Of a DNA stretch of 64,000 nt, positions 24,825 to 33,380 are shown piece after piece (position 1 is the first letter of the stretch; every line of letters starts with the position of its first letter). The DNA is taken from the NCBI RefSeq assembly GCF_012272855.1, contig NZ_JAAXCQ010000009.1:1-64000 (forward strand), written 5' to 3'. This DNA is from Arenibacter sp. 6A1 (lineage in GTDB: Bacteria > Bacteroidota > Bacteroidia > Flavobacteriales > Flavobacteriaceae). The position numbers and the translations under genes are program-made. Under the pieces are notes generated by a model. It was not told where the DNA came from and did not search any database. It saw only the letters and a program-made list of their open reading frames with translations.

Positions 24825-26132
24825 TTATGTCAGTGCCGCTTTGTACACTTTTAAGCAGCGTTCGCGGGCTTCTTTATGATCTACCATTTTTTGGGGATAG
24901 GTATGTTCTTGCCATTCCGGAACCCATTTCTTTATATAATCCCTTTGTTTATCGAACTTTTCTATTTGGGTCATGGGATTAAATATCCGAAAGTAAGGGG
25001 CGGCATCTACACCACAACCGGCGGCCCATTGCCAATTTCCCACGTTGGCACTCAAGTCATAATCCAACAATTTTTCTGCAAAATAGGCTTCTCCCCAACG
25101 CCAATCGATCAGTAAATGTTTGCATAAAAAACTTGCTACCAACATACGTACCCTATTGTGCATATAGCCTGTGGCATTCAACTCTCGCATTCCGGCATCT
25201 ACCAAGGCATAACCCGTAACTCCGTTTTTCCATTTTTCAAATTCCCCTTCCTGGTTCCGCCATACAATGCGATCGTATTTTGGCTTAAAGGATTTATGAA
25301 CGGTATGGGGAAAATGCCAGAGGACCTGCATAAAAAATTCGCGCCAAATAAGTTCGTTCCAAAATACCTCGTTTTGTTCCGCAATGGCTTTTTTTACCAC
25401 TGTACGTATCGATACGGTTCCAAAGCGTATATGTGGCCCTAGTCTGGAGGTGCCGTGCTCTATAGAAGGGTAATTTCGCCTAGCCTCGTAATTTTGGATT
25501 AGTGGTGGACTCAAATCGTAATCGGGAACCTGAATGGGGGAAACGGAAAAGCCCATATCCGAAAGGGAAAGAAAGGGCAGGGCTGTGTTTTTTAACATAT
25601 TTCCCAGATGCTTAAGGCTGTCCTGGAGCATGAGGTCTTTTTCTAGATTGAATTTTTGTTTCCAGCGATTTTTATAGGGAGTATATACCAAATAAGGGTT
25701 GCCGTCTTTTTTTACAACTTCCGACTTTTCAAATACTACCTGATCCTTGTAAGTGTTAAAGGGAACGCGATGTGCTTGCAGCAGGGTACAGATCTCTTTG
25801 TCTCTCTTTCTCGCGTAGGGCTCATAATCCCCATTAACAAATACTTGTTGAAGCTCATAATCTTCTAAAAGTTGTTGAAACACGGCTGTAGGGGTTCCGT
25901 AATAAGTGGCTAATGAAGCATTTTGCTGCTGAAGTTGCCGCTGCATTTTTTGAAGGGAACTATATATAAAGCTTACCCGAGCATCGTCTTTAGGGAGTTG
26001 TTCTATAATTTCTTGGTCAAATATAAAAATAGGTAATACCGGCACTCCTGCTTTTAAAGCAGCAAGAAAACCAGTATTATCGTCTAGGCGTAGGTCCCGT
26101 CTGAACCAAAAAATAGAAACTTTTTTTTGCAT
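24825..26132 (-). CDS. Deoxyribodipyrimidine photolyase / cryptochrome family
   Basis: From the ATG at 26132 the product starts MQKKVSIFWFRRDLRLDDN, the standard N-terminus; an upstream ATG at 26165 would add 11 residues and is not preferred. The FAD-binding C-terminal half is intact: HGTSRLGPHIRFGTVSIR, ELIWREFFMQVLWHFPH, GYALVDAGMRELNATGYMHN, RVRMLVASFLCKHLLIDWRW and DYDLSANVGNWQWAAGCGVD. These are the conserved blocks of class I CPD photolyases. The enzyme uses light to split pyrimidine dimers. It stands in a cluster with SDR, SRPBCC and DUF1801 genes. Confidence 0.93.
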   Translation of the reverse strand: MQKKVSIFWFRRDLRLDDNTGFLAALKAGVPVLPIFIFDQEIIEQLPKDDARVSFIYSSLQKMQRQLQQQNASLATYYGTPTAVFQQLLEDYELQQVFVNGDYEPYARKRDKEICTLLQAHRVPFNTYKDQVVFEKSEVVKKDGNPYLVYTPYKNRWKQKFNLEKDLMLQDSLKHLGNMLKNTALPFLSLSDMGFSVSPIQVPDYDLSPPLIQNYEARRNYPSIEHGTSRLGPHIRFGTVSIRTVVKKAIAEQNEVFWNELIWREFFMQVLWHFPHTVHKSFKPKYDRIVWRNQEGEFEKWKNGVTGYALVDAGMRELNATGYMHNRVRMLVASFLCKHLLIDWRWGEAYFAEKLLDYDLSANVGNWQWAAGCGVDAAPYFRIFNPMTQIEKFDKQRDYIKKWVPEWQEHTYPQKMVDHKEARERCLKVYKAALT

Positions 26133-26237
26133 GTCTAAGTTTAGTGAGTCCTTGCAAGGGAGCAAGGCAGGGTTATTATTGTGGGTGGTTGGTTTCTGAT
26201 TAAGATAAAGAATCTTAAAGAATAGGCACGTATTTGA

Positions 26238-26930
26238 TTAGGTAACATTTAAGGTCGATAGGCCTCCGTCGACACCAATAACTTGCCCGCTCATCCATGC
26301 GTTCTCATCGCTCAATAGGAATACTGCAATATTGGCCATATCCAAGGGAGATCCAATTTTCTTTAAGGGATGGCGATTGGCCATCAGTTCACGTTTTTTA
26401 TCATTGCTCAATAATCGGGAAGCTAATGGGGTGTCTGTTAGAGAAGGCGCAATGACATTAACCCGTATTTTTGGGGCATATTCTGCGGCTAAGGATTTGG
26501 CAAAACCTTCAATAGCCCCTTTGGAAGCGGCAACACTGGTATGAAAGGGCATCCCTATTTTTACGGCAACACTGCTAAAAAATACCATACTAGCTCCTTC
26601 GGCCATTTTGTGGATGATGTTCTTAATAACCTTTACCAAGCCGAAAAAATTAAGCTCCATATCCTTATAAAAGGTATCGGTGTCTAACATTTTAAAAGGC
26701 TTTAAGCTAATGCTCCCTGGTAAATATACAAACCCATGTAATTCATCGGGAAGGAGAGTAGGGGCTAGGTCGTCCTTGGTAACATCGAAAGGGATATGAT
26801 GAACCCTTAATTCATCTAAATCTCCCAGGTCCCTTGAGGCGATGTAAAGGGTATGCTCCTGTGATAATTGTTTCGCAATAGCAAGTCCGATCCCTTTAGA
26901 ACCGCCAATCATTAGTATGTTTTTCTTCAT
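26238..26930 (-). CDS. SDR family protein without the catalytic tyrosine
   Basis: The 230-residue protein has the SDR cofactor motif (MIGGSKGIGLAIAKQL), the serine S120 in MVFFSSVAVK and the lysine K137 in SVAASKGAIEGF. The tyrosine expected four residues before the lysine is valine (V133), so the YxxxK motif reads VAASK. The rest of the fold, including the closing MSGQVIGVDGG, is normal. It may be a binding or regulatory SDR, or use another residue. Its start codon lies one base past the SRPBCC stop, so the two are translationally coupled upstream of the photolyase. Confidence 0.85.
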   Translation of the reverse strand: MKKNILMIGGSKGIGLAIAKQLSQEHTLYIASRDLGDLDELRVHHIPFDVTKDDLAPTLLPDELHGFVYLPGSISLKPFKMLDTDTFYKDMELNFFGLVKVIKNIIHKMAEGASMVFFSSVAVKIGMPFHTSVAASKGAIEGFAKSLAAEYAPKIRVNVIAPSLTDTPLASRLLSNDKKRELMANRHPLKKIGSPLDMANIAVFLLSDENAWMSGQVIGVDGGLSTLNVT

Positions 26931-26931
26931 G

Positions 26932-27429
26932 TCAGAACGATTTTAAGTGAAATTCCGTTGGTTTTCCTGTAATGCTTCCAAATAGCTCGGTAAGTTTTTG
27001 TTCTCTATAGCTAAATATTTGCTGAAGTTGTTTTTTAACAATAATCGGGTGGACAAGTTGGCCCAAGATTCCGAAGGGAACTTTATAGTCGATGATATCT
27101 TCCAATGCTACCCCTTCCGAAATAGGACGTATAAAATGCTTATGGTGCCACAGGGAGTAAGGCCCAAAACGCTGTTCGTCTACAAAGTATTCTCCTTCCT
27201 TGACATGGGTTATTTCTGTTACCCATTTAGTCGTATATCCTTTAAAAGGAGAAACTTTATACTGGATAATCTGCCCGGGATACATTTTTTTGCCGTTTCC
27301 AGAGAGAATATGGAACCCCATATGTGGTGGGGTTATTATTTTAAGATTTTCAGGTTTGGACAAAAACTCCCAAGCCTCCTCAGTGGAAATGGGAAGTGAT
27401 TGTTTGGCGTGAAGTTGATATAATTTCAT
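26932..27429 (-). CDS. SRPBCC family protein of the photolyase cluster
   Basis: The 165-residue protein is an SRPBCC/START-like fold: SLPISTEEAWEFLSKPENLK, ITPPHMGFHILSGNG, GYTTKWVTEITHVKEGEYFV, and ALEDIIDYKVPFGILGQL. This subgroup is often annotated 'cell division inhibitor' by similarity to the C-terminal part of SulA-like fusion proteins, without good evidence. It is the first gene of the SRPBCC-SDR-photolyase operon, with one base between it and the SDR gene. Its promoter carries a palindrome that may make the operon light-responsive. Confidence 0.86.
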   Translation of the reverse strand: MKLYQLHAKQSLPISTEEAWEFLSKPENLKIITPPHMGFHILSGNGKKMYPGQIIQYKVSPFKGYTTKWVTEITHVKEGEYFVDEQRFGPYSLWHHKHFIRPISEGVALEDIIDYKVPFGILGQLVHPIIVKKQLQQIFSYREQKLTELFGSITGKPTEFHLKSF

Positions 27430-27442
27430 AGCTGCATTTACA

Positions 27443-27467
27443 CAAATATAATTATTTTGTTTAACAA
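27443..27467 (-). promoter_or_regulatory. Promoter of the photolyase cluster with embedded palindrome
   Basis: On the minus strand TATATTTG (27443-27450) fits the -7 box. A perfect palindrome TTGTT-T-AACAA lies at 27457-27467, inside the region between -7 and -33. A regulator bound there would compete with RNA polymerase. MerR/LitR-type light regulators of photolyase genes are a plausible but unproven match. Confidence 0.5.
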
Positions 27468-27676
27468 TAAATAAAAAAGAATAAACAAAACTTAATTAAG
27501 TACTCAGGCTTGGATACTAAACCCGTGCTAGTATCTTATTATTATGACATCGGATCATAGCTAGCTGTATCGCTTTAATTTATGAAAATAAATTAAAGGA
27601 TGGATGTTTAATTATTGCGATAAGAGGTATCTTTTTAATTCGTAAATTAGTGAAAATCTTAAAAATCTTAGGAAAA

Positions 27677-28522
27677 ATGAAAAAATTAGCACTTTTGGTC
27701 GTATCTGTATTAGCTTCTGCCGGGATGCAGGCCCAGATAATGACACCACAACCAAGTCCGGCTGCCAAGTTGAGTCAGACTGTTGGATTAACCGAAGTTA
27801 CGGTAGAATACTCTAGGCCTTCTATGCGTGGGAGAACTATATTTGGAGACTTGGTCCCTTTTGACAAAATTTGGCGTACGGGTGCCAATGCAAGGACTAC
27901 CATTAGTTTTAGCGAGAATGTAATGATAGATGGGCAGGAACTTACTGCGGGTTCTTACGCTATTTTTACCAAACCTACAGCAACTTCTTGGGATGTCTAT
28001 TTTTATACCGATACCGACGGGGGAGGAACCCCAGCACAATGGGATGAAAGTAAAGTAGCGGCTAAGACTACTGCTGCCGTACACACCATGGAAATGCCCA
28101 TAGAGACTTTTACCATTTCTATTGACGATCTTTCGGATACTTCGGCGACTTTGGGGATGCTTTGGGAAAATACCTATGTTGGTGTAAAGTTTGAGGTGCC
28201 AACTGACAAGGCGGTTATGAAAGGCATAGAAAAAGCCATGGCAGGACCAGGTGCTGGAGATTATTATGCGGCAGCTATATATTATATGAATGCCGGTAAG
28301 GACATTAACAAGGCCAAAGAATGGATGGATAAGGCTATGAGTATGACTCCTAAGCCTGCTTTTTGGCAATTAAGGCAAAAATCTTTGATCTATGCCAAAG
28401 CTGGTGATAAAAAAGGCGCTATCGCTGCTGCAAAAGAATCTTTGGCTGCTGCGCAAGCCGCCGGGAATGACGATTATATTAAGATGAATAAAGATTCCCT
28501 GAAAGAGTGGGGGGCCAAGTAA
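27677..28522 (+). CDS. DUF2911 domain protein, secreted
   Basis: I use the ATG at 27677 (MKKLALLVVSVLASAGMQAQ), preceded by AGGAAAA; the longer frame from 27650 starts with GTG and would bury the signal peptide. The mature protein carries DUF2911: VGLTEVTVEYSRPSMRGRTI, WRTGANARTTISFSEN, GQELTAGSYAIFTKP, and FTISIDDLSDTSATLGMLWE. A C-terminal TPR-like helical part (residues about 190-280) includes AKEWMDKAMSM and GDKKGAIAAAKESL. The protein is periplasmic or surface-exposed and of unknown function. It stands alone and ends at a strong terminator. Confidence 0.9.
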   Translation: MKKLALLVVSVLASAGMQAQIMTPQPSPAAKLSQTVGLTEVTVEYSRPSMRGRTIFGDLVPFDKIWRTGANARTTISFSENVMIDGQELTAGSYAIFTKPTATSWDVYFYTDTDGGGTPAQWDESKVAAKTTAAVHTMEMPIETFTISIDDLSDTSATLGMLWENTYVGVKFEVPTDKAVMKGIEKAMAGPGAGDYYAAAIYYMNAGKDINKAKEWMDKAMSMTPKPAFWQLRQKSLIYAKAGDKKGAIAAAKESLAAAQAAGNDDYIKMNKDSLKEWGAK

Positions 28523-28542
28523 AAGGATACTTTCAAAATTAT

Positions 28543-28571
28543 AAAGCTCGCCAAAACGGCGAGCTTTTTTT
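28543..28571 (+). terminator. Terminator of the DUF2911 gene
   Basis: AAAGCTCGCC (28543-28552) pairs with GGCGAGCTTT (28558-28567) across AAAAC, followed by a T-run. Confidence 0.9.
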
Positions 28572-28968
28572 ATGGTAATCATTGTATTTACTCAAAGATT
28601 TATCAATTAGATGGAGCTTCTTCGAAGGCGTCTTATTACTTAGGACCTAGTACAATGCTAGATTGTTTTATCTTAATGGTATATTAGATTCATGTTACAT
28701 TGTTTAATCTCCTTATTTCCAAATTCTCTATTTGCCTTGGTAACCGATAGGGATATTCCTGGGTTGTTATATTATGGCCGTTCTCTGCGTTAGGGACCGC
28801 GGCGGCATCCCCGCAGCGGAGCAAGGGATATAGCCAAGGGCCCGCCCACCGAAGGGGGGAACGCCCAAAACAATACGCTAAAAAGCCATCAGAATTAAAA
28901 TTAACACTGAACTAATTACATAATTCTACAATCCCTTATGCTATTTAAGAACCATAATCCCGATACTA
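28572..28968. other. Spacer holding repeat B1, otherwise without a gene
   Basis: No coding frame is supported. The only structure is the subtype B repeat at 28787-28870. It separates the DUF2911 gene from the convergent symporter gene. Confidence 0.5.
28787..28870 (+). repeat. Dispersed palindromic repeat, subtype B, copy 1
   Basis: The copy runs from GCGTTAGGG (28787) to GGGAACGCCCAAAA (ending 28870). It shares the borders GCGTTAG and AACGCCC and the GCGGCATCC segment with subtype A. In place of the A hairpin it has a GC-rich core (CCGCAGCGGAGCAAGGGATA). The reverse complement lies at 45164-45243. Confidence 0.82.
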
Positions 28969-30672
28969 TTATGGGGTAGAAGTGGTTGATCTTAATCGAT
29001 TAAATCCTTCAAGAATAGTTGCTATAGAAATAACAAGGCCACAGCCAAAGGCATTTAACCATAAATAAGACATCCAGTCATCGCTAAATCCCCAAATAAT
29101 AATTACTTGGGTGATCAGGGCAGCTACAAATACCGCATTGCCTTTTATAAATTTAAAGAAGAAGGCGATTAGGAAAATGCCAAGGACATTGCCATAAAAG
29201 ATAGAACCGATGATATTGACCAATTGTATTAGGTTGTCAAAAAGGTTGGCAATATTGGCGATCATAATGGCTATTATTCCCCACAATAAGGTAAAGATTT
29301 TCGACACTTTTACGTAATGCGTTTGGGTTAAGGCGCCCTTGGTATTGCGCTGATAAAGGTCTAAGGCGGTAATAGTACCCAATGCATTTAATTCCGATGC
29401 CGTAGAGGACATGGCTGCCGATAGAATTACCGCCAACAATAAACCAATGAGCCCTTTAGGGAGATAGTTTAATATAAAATGGATAAAAACATAGTCCTTG
29501 TCATTGGTTTCTACCGTCTCATCGGCTTTTTTGATCAGTGCTTTTGCCGATTCCCTATTCGTACGTTCTATTTTATTGATATGGACGATTTTCTTTTTGG
29601 CTTCTTCCGTGGCCCCGTATTCTTTAAGGTCTAGGGCAGTAGAAAATTTGTTCTGAGCCATTCTTTTTTCGGCTTCCAAACGTAAGTGCTCATCTTCTAG
29701 GAGTTGGTATTCCTTGGCGTAAGGAGAATTGGTAATAGCATTGGTAGCGGCCGGATTGAAATTTAATGGCGAATGGTTGTACTGGAAAAATACAAAGACC
29801 ATAACCCCTACCAATAGAATGAAAAACTGCATGGGGATTTTTAATAGGCCGTTAAAAATAAGTCCAAGCTGACTTTCGCGTACTGTTTTCCCGGACAGAT
29901 AACGTTGTACCTGGCTCTGATCGGTGCCAAAATAGGCCAAGGCTAGGAATAGTCCACCGGTAATTCCACTCCAAAAAGTATAGCGGCTAGTGGTATTAAA
30001 ACTAAAATCCAAGATGTTTAATTTATCACTGGCACCAGCAATTTTAAGGGCTTTGTTAAAGGTGATATCATCTGGTAGGTACTTCATGATAAAAAAGAAG
30101 GCCATGAACATTCCGCACATGATCACAAACATCTGTTGCTTTTGGGTAACGCTCACCGCTTTCGTTCCTCCAGATACCGTATAGATAATAACTAAAATAC
30201 CTATAATGATATTAAGGGTCTTTAAATCCCATCCCAATACTGCCGATAAAATAATAGAGGGGGCAAAAATGGTTATCCCGGCCGAGAGTCCGCGTTGGAT
30301 TAAAAAGAGCAGGGCTGCGAGGGTTCTTGTCTTTACATCGAATCGATTTTCCAAAAATTCGTAGGCCGTATATACTTTGAGCCTATGGTAGATGGGAACA
30401 AATACGATGGAAATGATAATCATGGCTATGGGCAGTCCAAAATAGAATTGAACAAAGCCCATTCCGTCATGAAACGCTTGCCCTGGGGTAGATAAAAAGG
30501 TAATTGCACTGGCCTGGGTAGCCATAACAGACAAGCCTATAGTGCCCCATTTAGCATCGCTTCCTCCTAAAACATAATCTTTAACATCTTTACTTCCTTT
30601 AGTCTTCCAAACGCCAAAAGCAACAATAAAAAGCAGGGTTCCGCAAAGTATAATCCAATCTAAACTTGCCAT
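28969..30672 (-). CDS. Sodium:solute symporter family transporter
   Basis: The 567-residue protein is a member of the sodium/solute symporter (SSS) family with about 13 membrane helices. It shows the helix-1 region LFIVAFGVWKTKG, then MATQASAITFLSTPGQAF, TVSGGTKAVSVTQKQQMFVI, and YFGTDQSQVQRYLSGKT. A loop of about 95 residues after AATNAITNSP contains a charged, probably helical insertion. It follows the PIG-L deacetylase and the 33-residue membrane protein in one operon, which suggests uptake of the product released by the deacetylase. The substrate is unknown. Confidence 0.92.
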   Translation of the reverse strand: MASLDWIILCGTLLFIVAFGVWKTKGSKDVKDYVLGGSDAKWGTIGLSVMATQASAITFLSTPGQAFHDGMGFVQFYFGLPIAMIIISIVFVPIYHRLKVYTAYEFLENRFDVKTRTLAALLFLIQRGLSAGITIFAPSIILSAVLGWDLKTLNIIIGILVIIYTVSGGTKAVSVTQKQQMFVIMCGMFMAFFFIMKYLPDDITFNKALKIAGASDKLNILDFSFNTTSRYTFWSGITGGLFLALAYFGTDQSQVQRYLSGKTVRESQLGLIFNGLLKIPMQFFILLVGVMVFVFFQYNHSPLNFNPAATNAITNSPYAKEYQLLEDEHLRLEAEKRMAQNKFSTALDLKEYGATEEAKKKIVHINKIERTNRESAKALIKKADETVETNDKDYVFIHFILNYLPKGLIGLLLAVILSAAMSSTASELNALGTITALDLYQRNTKGALTQTHYVKVSKIFTLLWGIIAIMIANIANLFDNLIQLVNIIGSIFYGNVLGIFLIAFFFKFIKGNAVFVAALITQVIIIWGFSDDWMSYLWLNAFGCGLVISIATILEGFNRLRSTTSTP

Positions 30673-30673
30673 A

Positions 30674-30775
30674 TTATGAATTTCCGGTCATTATAAAATA
30701 AAAAACAACGATGTAAATTATATTCATGGCAATAACCAAGGTATATTCTTTTTTCCATTCAAACTTATTGAGCAT
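30674..30775 (-). CDS. 33-residue single-pass membrane protein between PIG-L and the symporter
   Basis: A short frame with ATG at 30775 and TAA at 30674-30676 encodes a charged N-terminus (NKFEWKKEYT) followed by one hydrophobic helix (LVIAMNIIYIVVFYFIM) and a short tail. It ends one base before the symporter start codon (30672) and begins 23 bases past the PIG-L stop, so the spacing is that of a real operon gene. From memory, similar very short proteins with FEWKKEYT occur in front of sodium symporters in related genomes; I cannot check that here. It may be an accessory subunit of the symporter. Confidence 0.65.
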   Translation of the reverse strand: MLNKFEWKKEYTLVIAMNIIYIVVFYFIMTGNS

Positions 30776-30798
30776 AGGGAAGTATTTATGGTTTTTTA

Positions 30799-33309
30799 TT
30801 ATTGTTTTTCTCTTTTATCAAGGGAAAGCATATTCGCAAATAGCTTAAAGGCACCTGGGACCCCGGCAGGTAATTCTCTAAAGAAACTTAAGCCGGTATA
30901 CATATAATACCCTTTACCATATGGCGCTACTAAAAGGCTGCCTTTTAAGGCTTCTTCTCCTTGGTCGTGCATGGATAGAATAGGGGTAAATTCCTTGGAC
31001 CATTGGTCGGGAAAATACAGGCCTCTTTCTTGGACCCATCCGTCAAAGTCCTTCGCAGTAATTATATTGGGAGTGGTCACCACCGGATGGTTTTTAGCAA
31101 GTATTTCTACGGCAGAGTTTTCTTCCGTCACTCTATCACGTGACAAGGAAAGAGGGTAGGGGGCCAAGTTCTCCATGCCTTTACCACTTCTGTCGACCGT
31201 ATTGTATTGAATTATGAGATTACCGCCTTCTTTTACATAATCCATTAAAAAAGGTTGTTTAAATTTTAGATCGGCATTCACATTATACGCCCTGATCCCA
31301 ACAACGACAGCATCGAATTGGGATAAGGTTCCGCTTTTGATGGTCATGGGGTCAATTTTATGAACCTTATATCCTATTTGTTCCAAGCTTTCTGGAATAT
31401 CATCTCCAGCCCCTACAATATACCCGATATGTTCACCAGCCTTATCAATGTTTATTCTGACCACTTTGGTTTCAGTCGGAAGAAGCACCGTTTGCTTGGG
31501 AATATGGTCATAAGAAATTTCTATCAACTCCTTGGAGATCTCTTCCCCGTTGACTTTAATTATTGGAGAAACATAGCTCTCGTCTTCTTCGGTAGGAGGG
31601 GACAATTGAAAGCTAATAGTTGTTTGATCGCCCTTCTTTTCAATATTAAAAAATTGCACTTCTTTATCTACTTCCCAGCCTTTGCCATAATGGAGTTGAA
31701 TTTCGCCCTTTAGGTTGTCTTTATGTGCCCTTATAGTAATGGGAATAAGTTTTGGCTGATCATTTGGGAAAATTAGGACTTTATCCTTAATACTGGCCGA
31801 AGCTTTAGGCAACACAACGAAGTCTTGGTATAATTCTCCTTTATCGGGTTTGGAATACCGGTACACTACGGGTTTTTTAATACGCATTGGGTAACCGTTC
31901 AGTGTCAATTCAAAAGTAACTTCAAAAGCCGCAGGTGATTCTGGTCTGCCAATCAATTCTTGATCCTTCACGGTATACATGCCAATACTTCCTTTTTCGA
32001 TCAACCAATAAGGCGTGGTATAAGGCGTGTTTTTTGGAATGTCCAAATTCATCTGAAAAGATTCCTTATCGTTTTCTTTTAAGACGATGTTTTTATGTTC
32101 TTCCTGCCCATTTGCAATGGAGACCGATTTTAGCGTTATGGCATTGCTGCTTCTATTGAGCACTTCGATATTAATAGGGAGGTTACCGCCAGGATACATA
32201 TGAGGGGCTGTGGCTGAGGCCTCTAGGTACAAGCCGTTTATGTCTAGGATGATATTTTCTAAGGCTTTTGTTTTTAAGGATCTCCAATAGGCGTCTTTCA
32301 GTTGTTGTATGGCCTTATGGGCTTTCAATAAGGCCGGTAAGTGTTTGGCGGGATTGGTAAAATCGAATTCCTTTTCCAAGGCGTACAAAATTTTACCTAC
32401 GGCCTCACCGCCTTCTACACGAGACCAACTAGTGTCTATTCCCTCGAATACATTGGTAGGGTCCTTGGGAGTATTGCCTTTTAATAATTCTAGATATTCC
32501 TTTTCACTACCCCTGTTACTTAGTCTACCGAAGCCTTGGCATAGGTGTTGGCTACTGGCCAATGCGGCAATTTCGTTATTCGATAGGCCTTTTAAGGGAT
32601 AATAGACCCCTACGTCTAACGAAAGCATATTGGATTTATTGGCTTTTAAAAATTTATCTTCGCTGCCGTAAAACCACCAAGAGGTATTAAAAAACAGTCG
32701 TTTGGGCTGCCATACTTCTGTAGACTCTAATTGGTTGGGGAATACGGATGGATCGTTGGCCAAATCAAAAGCTTCGACACTTAACATGGCCGATGAGGTA
32801 TGATGGCCATGGGTAGATCCCGGGCTTCTATGATCGAATCTATTGATAATGACATCTGGTTTAAAATTCCGTATAATCCATACGACGTCATTTAAAACAG
32901 CTTCCTTATCCCATATTTTTAAAGTTTCATTAGGATGTTTTGAATAGCCAAAATCATTGGCTCTGGTAAAGAACTGTTCTCCCCCGTCGATCCTTCTTGC
33001 CGCCAATAATTCCTGTGTCCTTAGGGTCCCCAATAACTCTCGTAATTCTGGACCTATCAAATTCTGCCCGCCATCGCCACGGGTTAAGGATAAGTAGCCC
33101 GTTTGAGCCTTGACTTCGTTTGAAAGATAGGAAATTAACCGAGTGTTTTCATCGTCGGGGTGGGCGGCAATGTATAAGGCGGTACCTAAAAAATTTAATT
33201 TCTGTAGGGAATGGTATATATCGGTAGCGCTACTTTTTATAGGGGCTTGAGAGATAAGAGCGTTATGAAAAAAAAGTAGTCCTATAATTGAAGCCAAAAA
33301 AGTGCGCAT
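30799..33309 (-). CDS. Secreted PIG-L family deacetylase with C-terminal ThuA/GATase-like domain
   Basis: The 836-residue protein has an N-terminal signal peptide (LLFFHNALISQA), then a PIG-L/LmbE domain with the zinc motif AHPDDE at residues 49-54 and the second ligand group in GSTHGHHTSS. A beta-rich middle part (about 360-620) looks like immunoglobulin-type repeats. The C-terminal part (about 625-830) resembles a class I glutamine amidotransferase/ThuA-like fold: IDKAGEHIGYIVGAGDDIPE, FDAVVVGIRAYN and GNLIIQYNT. PIG-L enzymes remove acetyl groups from N-acetylated sugars. The downstream symporter suggests that it supplies a transported product. Confidence 0.88.
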   Translation of the reverse strand: MRTFLASIIGLLFFHNALISQAPIKSSATDIYHSLQKLNFLGTALYIAAHPDDENTRLISYLSNEVKAQTGYLSLTRGDGGQNLIGPELRELLGTLRTQELLAARRIDGGEQFFTRANDFGYSKHPNETLKIWDKEAVLNDVVWIIRNFKPDVIINRFDHRSPGSTHGHHTSSAMLSVEAFDLANDPSVFPNQLESTEVWQPKRLFFNTSWWFYGSEDKFLKANKSNMLSLDVGVYYPLKGLSNNEIAALASSQHLCQGFGRLSNRGSEKEYLELLKGNTPKDPTNVFEGIDTSWSRVEGGEAVGKILYALEKEFDFTNPAKHLPALLKAHKAIQQLKDAYWRSLKTKALENIILDINGLYLEASATAPHMYPGGNLPINIEVLNRSSNAITLKSVSIANGQEEHKNIVLKENDKESFQMNLDIPKNTPYTTPYWLIEKGSIGMYTVKDQELIGRPESPAAFEVTFELTLNGYPMRIKKPVVYRYSKPDKGELYQDFVVLPKASASIKDKVLIFPNDQPKLIPITIRAHKDNLKGEIQLHYGKGWEVDKEVQFFNIEKKGDQTTISFQLSPPTEEDESYVSPIIKVNGEEISKELIEISYDHIPKQTVLLPTETKVVRINIDKAGEHIGYIVGAGDDIPESLEQIGYKVHKIDPMTIKSGTLSQFDAVVVGIRAYNVNADLKFKQPFLMDYVKEGGNLIIQYNTVDRSGKGMENLAPYPLSLSRDRVTEENSAVEILAKNHPVVTTPNIITAKDFDGWVQERGLYFPDQWSKEFTPILSMHDQGEEALKGSLLVAPYGKGYYMYTGLSFFRELPAGVPGAFKLFANMLSLDKREKQ

Positions 33310-33339
33310 ATCGTTTATTTAAAAGATGTGAAAAAAATA

Positions 33340-33370
33340 GAAAGATATAAATGATAGTTATTTAAAACAA
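33340..33370 (-). promoter_or_regulatory. Promoter of the PIG-L/symporter operon
   Basis: Minus strand: TTG (33368-33370), 20-base spacer, TATCTTTC (33340-33347), one base off the -7 consensus. It lies about 30 bases from the ATG. Confidence 0.5.
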
Positions 33371-33380
33371 CGCTAAATGC

